Below are positions 1-5,810 of a stretch of 8,186 nucleotides of DNA, piece after piece (positions within the stretch are counted from its first letter, which is position 1; each line of letters starts with the position of its first letter). Origin of the DNA: SKLM01 sp964390305 (GTDB lineage Bacteria; Chloroflexota; Anaerolineae; B4-G1); assembly GCA_964390305.1 (NCBI GenBank), contig CAYMHT010000121.1, forward strand, positions 1 through 8,186, written 5' to 3'. A program made the position numbers and the translations under genes. The notes under the pieces are model-generated. The model did not search any database. It was not told the origin of the DNA and saw nothing but the letters and a program-made list of their open reading frames with translations.

Positions 1-123
1 CTCTTCCTCGAGCTCTTCCTCGCCAGCGACCTCTTCCTCCGACTCCTCCTCGGCGACGAGCTCCTCTTCGATCTCCTCTCCGGGCTCCACGTCGGCGGTA
101 TCCTGCTTATCCAACTCGGACAT
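1..123 (-). CDS. Acidic protein of unknown function, N-terminal 41 codons only (runs off left edge)
   Basis: An ATG (complement of 121-123) opens a frame that stays open to base 1. The 41 visible residues begin MSELDKQDTADVEPGEEIEE and continue as a glutamate-rich stretch with almost no basic or aromatic residues. There is no signal peptide or membrane segment. A good ribosome binding site (AAAGGAG) lies 11 bases upstream, so the start is well supported. The DNA is low-complexity, with repeated CTCTTCCTC units on the + strand at 1-9, 12-20 and 31-39. Such acidic tails occur at the ends of many unrelated proteins (ribosomal, chaperone and RNA-binding proteins among them), so the family cannot be named. 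It is transcribed away from the purine operon and need not be linked to it in function. Confidence 0.75.
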   Translation of the reverse strand, partial: MSELDKQDTADVEPGEEIEEELVAEEESEEEVAGEEELEEE

Positions 124-134
124 CGTTATTCTCG

Positions 135-141
135 CTCCTTT
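135..141 (-). promoter_or_regulatory. Ribosome binding site of the divergent acidic-protein gene
   Basis: AAAGGAG on the - strand, 11 bases before the ATG at 123. It is a near-ideal Shine-Dalgarno match and fixes the start of the left-hand gene. Confidence 0.7.
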
Positions 142-229
142 GTCCTCTCAGCGAACGCGACTTGCGAATAGGGCTTGACCAAGAACGATCAGCCAGGCTG
201 CGCGAACCGAACCCATCCCACTCTGCTTG

Positions 230-258
230 GTCACAGCGCACCAAATACTGTCTACAAT
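230..258 (+). promoter_or_regulatory. Candidate upstream promoter (P1) of the purine operon
   Basis: The -10 element TACAAT (253-258, 5 of 6) lies 17 bases after GTCACA (230-235, 4 of 6). The -10 overlaps the -10 of the divergent promoter on the other strand (257-262), so the two promoters would share melted DNA. The leader would be about 145 bases. The -35 is weak, so this is a tentative call. Confidence 0.3.
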
Positions 259-284
259 AGTAACACGGTCGCTGAGTAAGTCAA
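257..284 (-). promoter_or_regulatory. Candidate sigma-70-type promoter for the divergent gene
   Basis: Reading the - strand, a -35 element TTGACT (279-284, 5 of 6 consensus bases) is followed by a 16-base spacer and the -10 element TACTAT (257-262, 4 of 6). TATTGT two bases further on is an alternative -10. Transcription would begin near 250 and give a leader of about 125 bases before the ATG at 123. This is the only convincing -35 match on this strand in the intergenic region. It was found by eye and is not experimentally supported. Confidence 0.4.
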
Positions 285-301
285 GCACCGGCTCGAAGCG
301 C

Positions 302-329
302 TTGTTGCCTCGTCAGGATATAGTAGAAT
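302..329 (+). promoter_or_regulatory. Candidate proximal promoter (P2) of the purine operon
   Basis: The -10 element TAGAAT (324-329, 5 of 6) sits 16 bases after TTGTTG (302-307, 3 of 6). An overlapping TATAGT (319-324, 5 of 6) has no matching -35. A start near 336 would give a leader of about 73 bases before purL. An 8-base palindrome, AAGCGCTT (296-303), touches the -35 and could be an operator half. I see no purine riboswitch in the leader. Confidence 0.35.
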
Positions 330-398
330 GGGCTCGACCCGCGGGGCTGGCACTCTGGACCCGAAGGTGGGTGGGAGATCACCAACGTAACTGCGGAT

Positions 399-404
399 GA
401 GGGG
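399..404 (+). promoter_or_regulatory. Ribosome binding site of purL
   Basis: GAGGGG lies 5 bases before the ATG at 410 and 14 bases before the in-frame ATG at 419. The spacing favours 410 as the start. Confidence 0.5.
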
Positions 405-409
405 CGTCA

Positions 410-3373
410 ATGACTGCGATGAATTACTGCGTTGAAGTCTTCTGGCGTACGCCTCAGCGTGACGGGCGAGCGACGGATGTGTCGGCGCAGGTCGCCCAGA
501 TCGGCATCGGTGGCGTCCAGTCCGTCCGGGTGAGCGATCTCACGTTTGTCCGCGGTGAGCTGTCGGGTGCGGAATTGGAACGGCTCGCTGGGGAGCTGTT
601 AGTCGATCCCATCGTGGAGGGGTACCGCTCGTGGTCGGGCTGTAGCGTGCCTGCCCTCCAGGCCGAGAGGACGGCTGACCAGGGGGCCGAGCAGGCCGTC
701 GAGGTGGGGTACCGGCCAGGCGTCACGGACCCTGTGGCCGAGCATCTGCTCCGTCGCACGCGGATGCTTGGGATCGGCTCGGTCGAGAGGGTCGCGACGG
801 GCACGCGCACCGTCTTCACGGGGGATCTCTCGGATCGGGATCTCCACGTGATCGCCGAGCAGGTCCTGTGCAACGACGTGGTTCAGACCTACACCCTGGG
901 CCCTCTCCCGCCGGCCTTCGTGCCGCAGGCCGACGGATCGGATGAGGTGGAGGTTATCCCCGTGCGCGAAGCCGACGATGAAGCGCTGGCGCGCATGAGC
1001 GTGGAGCGGATCTTGTTCCTCTCCCTTGAGGAGATGCGGGCCATACAGGAGGAGTTCCGGAAGCTTGGTCGCGACCCCACGGACGTGGAGCTCGAGACCC
1101 TGGGCCAGACCTGGTCCGAGCACTGCCAGCACAAGACGTTCAAGGCGCGGATCCACTTCTCCTGCCAGGGCGGGATGGAGCGGGTCCTGCCAGGCGCCGA
1201 GGCAGGCGCCCCGGCGTACCAGGAGACGATCGACGGGCTGCTGAACACGTATATCCGAGGGGCCACCGAGCAACTGAATCGAGAATGGGTGCGCTCGGCC
1301 TTTGTCGATAACGCCGGCATCATCGACTTCGACGCTGCGTTTGCCGTCTCCTTCAAGGTGGAGACGCACAACCATCCCTCGGCGTTGGAGCCGTTCGGCG
1401 GCGCGAACACGGGTGTCGGCGGCGTGATCCGAGACGTTATCGGTGTCTCCGGACGGCCAATTGCCAACACCGACGTGCTCTGCTTCGGGCCGCTCGACGT
1501 GGACCCGGAGGATCTGCCGGAGGGCGTCCTTCATCCGCGTCGTATCGCGCGCGGTGTCATCGCGGGGATCGAGGACTACGGCAACAAGATGGGTATCCCC
1601 ACCGTCTCTGGCGCAGTCCTCTACGATCGCGGCTACGTTGCCAACCCGCTGATCTACTGCGGCTGTGTTGGGCTGGCGCGGAAGGGACAGCACCGGCGCG
1701 ATCCGCAGCCGGGGGATCTGTGCGTCGCGCTCGGCGGGCGCACCGGCCGCGACGGGCTCCACGGGGCCACGTTCTCGTCGGCGGAGCTGACCCACGCGAC
1801 GGGCCAGACGGTGGGAAGCGTGGTCCAGATTGGCGACCCTATCACGGAGAAGGCGATGATGGAGGCCGTCATACGCGCCCGTGACGAGGAGCTATACCAC
1901 GCCATCACCGATTGTGGTGCCGGGGGCTTCTCCTCCGCCGCCGGCGAGATGGGCAGGGACAGCGGCGTCGAGGTGGAGCTGAGCGACGTGCCGCTCAAGT
2001 ACCCGGGCCTCCGTCCGTGGGAGATCTGGCTCTCGGAGGCTCAGGAGCGCATGGTTCTGGCTGTCCCGCCGAAGCACCTGCCCCGTCTCAACGAGATTTG
2101 TGAGGAGCATAACGTCGAGCTGACAGTTATCGGCCACTTCACCGGCGACGGTCGGCTCCGCGTCAAGTACGAAGGGAAGACGGTGGCGGACATGGACATG
2201 GACTTCGTCCACGAGGGCTGGCCGAGGCCCACGATGCGCGCGGAGTGGAAGCCACCGACTACCTCCAGTGTCGAGGTCGTTCCCACCGACGATCTAACCC
2301 CCGAGCTGCTCCGCCTGCTTGCCAACCCCGACGTGGCCAGCAAGGAGGAGGTGATTCGACGCTATGACTATGAGGTCCAGGGGGCCACTCTCGTCAAGCC
2401 GCTGATTGGCGCCGTCGACGACGGTCCTTCCGACGCCGCGGTGTTGAGCCCATGGGATACCGAAGGATGGCGGGGCGTCGCGCTGGGCTGCGGCATCAAT
2501 CCCCACTACGGTCAGATCGACCCGTACGCGATGGCGTGGGCGGTGGTGGACGAGGCGCTGCGGAACGTCGTCGCCGTCGGAGGGGATCCCGACCGCACCG
2601 CCCTGCTCGACAATTTCTGCTGGGGCAACCCTGCCCTCCCGGACCGTCTGGGGGCTTTGGTCCGGGCGGCACAAGGATGCCACGATGCCGCCCTGGCATA
2701 CGGGACGCCGTTCATCTCTGGAAAGGATAGCTTGAACAACGAGTACGTCGATCCCCAGGGGGAGAAGCGGGCCGTTCCACCCACACTGCTGGTCTCGTCA
2801 CTGAGCATCGTGGCCGACGCGCGAAAGGCGGTGACGATGGATCTGAAGCGTCCCGGGGATCTACTTTACGCTGTGGGGGAGACGCGAGCCGAGCTGGGAG
2901 GTGCGCTCTACTCGCGCCTGCACGGCGCCGGCGGGGGCGAGGTCCCGGCCCCAGTGCTGGGCGCTATCGAGGTGATGCGCGCTCTGCACCGGGCGATGTC
3001 GGAGGGCCTGGTGCGAGCCTGCCACGATCTGTCGGAGGGCGGGCTGGCAGTGGCGGCGGCGGAGATGGCGATTGCGGGGCGCCTGGGATTGAAGCTCGAC
3101 CTCAGGGCTCTACCGAGGACGCTCGACGTGCGGACCGACGTGGTGGCCCTCTTCTCCGAAACCAGCGCCCGGTTCCTCGTCGAGGTCGCGCCCGAGGCGG
3201 CAGCTGCTCTTGAGGCGGCGCTGGCGGGGCACCCGGCGGCGCGACTTGGGCACGTCAGCCAACGTGGCACACTGCGCGTTCACGGTATGGCGGGCGGGAT
3301 CGTGATAGAATGTGGGCTCGACGACCTGGTCGACTGTTTCTTCGGAGGAGCAGCGAGGACGAAGGGGCAATGA
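410..3373 (+). CDS. purL: FGAM synthase subunit PurL with two fused N-terminal PurS domains (PurS-PurS-PurL)
   Basis: Catalyses the ATP-dependent amidation of FGAR to FGAM (EC 6.3.5.3) in the cytoplasm, using ammonia from PurQ. The protein is 987 residues. Residues about 4-75 and 97-165 are two PurS-like repeats; the second keeps the PurS-type RPGVTDP motif and the first is more diverged. A helical linker (about 196-232) leads to the PurL core. Core motifs are TWSEHCQHKTF (234-244), KVETHNHPSALEPFGG (316-331) with NTGVGGVIRD (333-342), SEAQERM (542-548), DNFCWGNP (734-741), SGKDSLNNEY (770-779) and HDLSEGGL (872-879). These are the AIR synthase-related ATP-binding and substrate-binding signatures. 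Stand-alone small PurL is about 600-750 residues and the single-chain large form about 1300; this protein lies between, has no glutaminase domain and is followed by purQ. ATG 410 is chosen for its Shine-Dalgarno spacing; ATG 419 is the alternative. Confidence 0.96.
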   Translation: MTAMNYCVEVFWRTPQRDGRATDVSAQVAQIGIGGVQSVRVSDLTFVRGELSGAELERLAGELLVDPIVEGYRSWSGCSVPALQAERTADQGAEQAVEVGYRPGVTDPVAEHLLRRTRMLGIGSVERVATGTRTVFTGDLSDRDLHVIAEQVLCNDVVQTYTLGPLPPAFVPQADGSDEVEVIPVREADDEALARMSVERILFLSLEEMRAIQEEFRKLGRDPTDVELETLGQTWSEHCQHKTFKARIHFSCQGGMERVLPGAEAGAPAYQETIDGLLNTYIRGATEQLNREWVRSAFVDNAGIIDFDAAFAVSFKVETHNHPSALEPFGGANTGVGGVIRDVIGVSGRPIANTDVLCFGPLDVDPEDLPEGVLHPRRIARGVIAGIEDYGNKMGIPTVSGAVLYDRGYVANPLIYCGCVGLARKGQHRRDPQPGDLCVALGGRTGRDGLHGATFSSAELTHATGQTVGSVVQIGDPITEKAMMEAVIRARDEELYHAITDCGAGGFSSAAGEMGRDSGVEVELSDVPLKYPGLRPWEIWLSEAQERMVLAVPPKHLPRLNEICEEHNVELTVIGHFTGDGRLRVKYEGKTVADMDMDFVHEGWPRPTMRAEWKPPTTSSVEVVPTDDLTPELLRLLANPDVASKEEVIRRYDYEVQGATLVKPLIGAVDDGPSDAAVLSPWDTEGWRGVALGCGINPHYGQIDPYAMAWAVVDEALRNVVAVGGDPDRTALLDNFCWGNPALPDRLGALVRAAQGCHDAALAYGTPFISGKDSLNNEYVDPQGEKRAVPPTLLVSSLSIVADARKAVTMDLKRPGDLLYAVGETRAELGGALYSRLHGAGGGEVPAPVLGAIEVMRALHRAMSEGLVRACHDLSEGGLAVAAAEMAIAGRLGLKLDLRALPRTLDVRTDVVALFSETSARFLVEVAPEAAAALEAALAGHPAARLGHVSQRGTLRVHGMAGGIVIECGLDDLVDCFFGGAARTKGQ

Positions 3374-3450
3374 TGCATACCAACAAGAAGGCCTCCCGTG
3401 CTCGCCGAACGGGCCTCGCGGAAGCTGGAGAAGCCGATGTCGACGGTTGA
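3373..3450 (+). other. Possible 25-codon mini-ORF bridging purL and purQ
   Basis: The purL stop and an ATG overlap as TGATG (3371-3375). This ATG has AAGGGG (3362-3367) 5 bases upstream and opens a frame of 25 residues starting MHTNKKASRARRTGLAEAG. Its TGA (3448-3450) lies just inside purQ, past the purQ ATG at 3437. It may serve translational coupling by termination and reinitiation rather than make a functional peptide. It could equally be chance. Confidence 0.2.
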
Positions 3451-4270
3451 CGTGTTGATCCTTCACGCCACCGGGACGAACCGCGACCGGGAGACGGCCT
3501 GGGCCGTCGAGAAGGCTGGGGGGAACCCCGTCATCCTCCATGTCAATGCGTTGCGCGACCAGGCGGCCCGGCTAGACGACTTCCAGATGCTCATCTTGCC
3601 CGGCGGCTTTTCCTACGGCGATGCCCTGGGCGCGGGACGTCTTCTGGCCTCGGATCTGCGCTGGATCTTCGAGGACGAGTTGGCCGATTTCATCGAGTCA
3701 GGCAAGCCAGTCCTGGGGATCTGCAACGGTTTTCAGGCCCTGGTCAAGAGCGGCTGGCTGCCCGGTCCACCGGCGAATGGCACGTCCGGCTCTCCGAGGA
3801 CGCGGGTCGAGGCGACGCTGACGCGCAATGCATCGAACCGCTTCGAGTGCCGCTGGGTGTGGCTTCAACCAGAGCCTGAGAGTGTCTCTGTGTTCACGCG
3901 CGATCTCGCCAGCGGTGAAAGCGCAGCGATCACCTGCCCCGTGGCCCACGGCGAAGGCCGATTTGTTCCCGACGATGGCATCTTGGAGCGGCTGCAGGCG
4001 CGTGGGCAGATCGCGCTGCGGTACGTCAGGGGTGTCGCTCGGGACAAGCGATGCCCGAACGAGGGATCGGTGAGCTATCCCGCAAACCCCAACGGCTCTG
4101 TGGCCGACATCGCGGGCATCTGCAACGAGCGGGGAAACGTGCTCGGGCTGATGCCTCACCCGGAAGACCACGTCGTCCCCTGGCAGCATCCGCGTTGGAC
4201 GCGGGGGGAGCGAGGCGGGTTGGGGCTGGGATTGTTCGTCGAAGGAGTGGAGTACGCCCGGGGACGATGA
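3437..4270 (+). CDS. purQ: FGAM synthase glutaminase subunit PurQ, long form
   Basis: Class I (triad) glutamine amidotransferase that releases ammonia from glutamine and channels it to PurL for FGAM synthesis. From ATG 3437 the protein is 277 residues. It shows GGFSYGDALGAGR (56-68), the nucleophile elbow GICNGFQ (94-100, Cys96), AHGEGRF (170-176), NPNGS (217-221) and MPHPE (239-243, with His241 and Glu243 completing the triad). Typical PurQ is about 225-230 residues. The extra length lies around 110-150 and in the C-terminal tail. The segments NASNRFECRW (131-140), YPANPNGS (214-221) and MPHPEDHVVPWQ (239-250) resemble the glutaminase domain of single-chain large FGAM synthases. ATG 3437 has GGAG (3427-3430) 6 bases upstream, and the conserved domain starts directly after it. 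An in-frame GTG at 3398 would add 13 residues and is the main alternative. Confidence 0.94.
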   Translation: MSTVDVLILHATGTNRDRETAWAVEKAGGNPVILHVNALRDQAARLDDFQMLILPGGFSYGDALGAGRLLASDLRWIFEDELADFIESGKPVLGICNGFQALVKSGWLPGPPANGTSGSPRTRVEATLTRNASNRFECRWVWLQPEPESVSVFTRDLASGESAAITCPVAHGEGRFVPDDGILERLQARGQIALRYVRGVARDKRCPNEGSVSYPANPNGSVADIAGICNERGNVLGLMPHPEDHVVPWQHPRWTRGERGGLGLGLFVEGVEYARGR

Positions 4271-4318
4271 TCGTCGGATACGCCGCTTCGTCATCATCTG
4301 CGGGGCCTGGAGGAGATT

Positions 4319-5290
4319 GTGATTAACGCAGACACGTGGCTTCGGCACCTGCCGCAGGCCCTTGAAGGCATCGAAGTGGACTGGCCCTACGAGCGCGCAC
4401 GGGGCAAGGTGCGTGACCTGTTCGCCCTGCCCGATGACCGCTGGCTCATCGTGACCACCGACCGGTTGTCGGCGTTCGATCGGATCCTGACCCTGGTCCC
4501 CTTCAAGGGACAGGTACTCAACCAGCTGAGCGCATTCTGGTTCGACCGCACGAGCGATATTGTTGCCAACCATCTCCTGGAGGTCCCCGATCCCAGCGTC
4601 AGCCTGGTGCGGAGGTGTGAGCCCCTGCCGGTCGAGGTCGTCGTGCGGGGCTACATCACCGGCGTGACCAAAACGGCGCTCTGGTACCGCTACTCGCTGG
4701 GAGAGCGTCACATCTATGGGTACGACTTCCCCGACGGGATGGAGAAGAACCAGCCGTTGCCAGCCCCCATCATCACCCCGACGACGAAGGGGCGTGCGGG
4801 CGAGCACGATCAGCGCATCACCTGCGCCGAGGTGGTGGAGCGAGGGCTGCTGGATGCGGAGACCTGGGACCGTGTCCAGGCGGCCGCGCTGGCCATCTTT
4901 GAACGCGGACAGGACATCGCTAAACAGGGCGGCCTGATCCTGGTGGACACGAAGTATGAGTTCGGGCGCGCGCCGGACGGCACACTGACGCTGATCGACG
5001 AGGTGCATACACCGGACAGCAGCCGCTTCTGGGTCAGAGAGAGCTATGAGGAGCGAAGGGCCGAGGGGCTGGAGCCGGAGAACTTCGACAAGGAGTTCCT
5101 GCGCCTGTGGTACGCCGAGCGCGGGTATCGCGGCGATGGCGAGCCGCCTGCCGCGACCGACGATCTCATCGTACGGGTCGGCCGGCGCTACGTCAGGCTC
5201 TACGAGAAGCTGACCGGTCAGGCATTTGAGCCGCGTGTCTACCCGGCCGGGCCCCGAATCGTTGAGGTACTGAGCCGATTCCTATCATAG
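4319..5290 (+). CDS. purC: SAICAR synthetase PurC, Ade1-like type
   Basis: Phosphoribosylaminoimidazole-succinocarboxamide synthase (EC 6.3.2.6) joins aspartate to CAIR using ATP, giving SAICAR. The protein is 323 residues, clearly longer than the roughly 240-residue bacterial type and near the length of yeast Ade1. Motifs: GKVRDLF (29-35, nucleotide-binding N-terminal hairpin), TTDRLSAFDRIL (46-57), EVVVRGYITG (106-115), ITPTTKGRAGEHDQ (152-165), LVDTKYEFG (208-216) and LIDEVHTPDSSRFW (225-238). The last two are the SAICAR synthetase signatures. The start is GTG, with GGAGGAG at 4309-4315 directly upstream (5 bases from the GGAGG core). It follows purQ after 48 bases and precedes purE, the enzyme that makes its substrate. 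Confidence 0.95.
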   Translation: MINADTWLRHLPQALEGIEVDWPYERARGKVRDLFALPDDRWLIVTTDRLSAFDRILTLVPFKGQVLNQLSAFWFDRTSDIVANHLLEVPDPSVSLVRRCEPLPVEVVVRGYITGVTKTALWYRYSLGERHIYGYDFPDGMEKNQPLPAPIITPTTKGRAGEHDQRITCAEVVERGLLDAETWDRVQAAALAIFERGQDIAKQGGLILVDTKYEFGRAPDGTLTLIDEVHTPDSSRFWVRESYEERRAEGLEPENFDKEFLRLWYAERGYRGDGEPPAATDDLIVRVGRRYVRLYEKLTGQAFEPRVYPAGPRIVEVLSRFLS

Positions 5291-5323
5291 GTTTGTGCCA
5301 GTCATATTGGGACTGAATACGTA

Positions 5324-5328
5324 GGGAG
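5324..5328 (+). promoter_or_regulatory. Ribosome binding site of purE
   Basis: GGGAG lies 7 bases before the ATG at 5336 but only 1 base before the in-frame ATG at 5330. It therefore decides in favour of the second ATG. Confidence 0.5.
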
Positions 5329-5335
5329 AATGGCG

Positions 5336-5809
5336 ATGTGCGTTGTTGTAATCATGGGATCCCCCGGCGATGCGGATTTCAGCGCGCGAATCACGGATGC
5401 GCTGGACGGTTTTGGCATCTCCTGGGAGACACGCGTGGCCTCGGCGCACAAGGTGCCGCGCCATGTTCTGGAGTTGCTGGATCAGTACGAGGCCGACCCC
5501 TCCCCGAAGGTCTACATCACCGTGGCCGGCCGCAGCAACGCGTTGAGTGGCCTGGTGGACGGCCACGTGAGCGCACCGGTGATTGCCTGCCCCCCGCCCT
5601 CGGACAAATTCGCCGGGGGAGACTTGCTCTCCTCCCTGCGTATGCCATCTGGGATTGCCCCGGCGGTGGTGCTGGAGCCGGAGAGCGCCGCCCTGCTGGC
5701 CGCGAAGATGCTGGGCCTGGCCAGACCCCGCCTGCGCCAGGAGGTGCTGAGGGCCCAGGAGAGGCACGCTAAGCGGCTTCTGGATGCTGATGGAGCCGCG
5801 CGAGCCTGA
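5336..5809 (+). CDS. purE: AIR carboxylase PurE, class II (CO2-using, PAICS-like)
   Basis: Carboxylates AIR to CAIR. From ATG 5336 the protein is 157 residues; ATG 5330 would add two. The sequence shows VVVIMGSPGD (3-12, phosphate/active-site loop), ASAHKVP (35-41, catalytic-region His38), VAGRSNALSG (63-72), VIACPPPSD (82-90) and SSLRMPSGIAPAVVLEP (99-115). In the common class I PurE (N5-CAIR mutase) the equivalent segments read SAHRTP, AGGAAHLPG, and a stretch of the type PVQSK..DSLLSIVQMP. The SAHK, AGRSN, CPP and SSLR-PSG signatures are those of class II AIR carboxylase, known from animal PAICS and Treponema PurE, which uses CO2 directly and needs no PurK. No purK is present in the window, in keeping with this. 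The C-terminal tail (about 130-157) is rich in Arg and Ala and probably helical. purF starts 1 base after its stop. Confidence 0.93.
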   Translation: MCVVVIMGSPGDADFSARITDALDGFGISWETRVASAHKVPRHVLELLDQYEADPSPKVYITVAGRSNALSGLVDGHVSAPVIACPPPSDKFAGGDLLSSLRMPSGIAPAVVLEPESAALLAAKMLGLARPRLRQEVLRAQERHAKRLLDADGAARA

Positions 5810-5810
5810 G

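Larger units (their letters stand above)
124..409. other. Divergent intergenic regulatory region
   Basis: This 286-base region separates the left-hand gene from purL. It is less GC-rich than the genes, most clearly at about 240-330, where the candidate promoters lie. It holds palindromes AAGCGCTT (296-303) and CCCGCGGG (338-345). I see no coding frame with gene-like features, no RNA gene, no recognisable purine riboswitch and no terminator. Confidence 0.5.

Noticed and set aside
207..212. CCGAAC, resembling the core of a Bacillus PurR box
   Set aside because: A single six-base match without the AT-rich flanks or a paired second box; too weak to call.
336..409. A purine riboswitch in the purL leader
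   Set aside because: I looked for the conserved loop and junction sequences of the guanine/adenine riboswitch and saw none; the leader is also short.
599..1795. A 398-codon open frame on the - strand inside purL
   Set aside because: It lies wholly opposite a well-conserved gene, has no recognisable domain and is expected in GC-rich coding DNA where stops are rare on the other strand.
4051..4326. A 91-codon + strand frame over the end of purQ
   Set aside because: Its composition is that of an out-of-frame reading of purQ. Only its last 19 codons, from the ATG at 4267, are of interest as a possible coupling mini-ORF.
3698..5008. A 436-codon open frame on the - strand across purQ and purC
   Set aside because: The translation shows no family motif and spans two clear genes and their junction, so it is a shadow of GC-rich codon use.
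5299..5315. A small hairpin (CAGTC/GACTG) between purC and purE
   Set aside because: The stem is only 5 base pairs and no T-run follows, so it is not a credible terminator.
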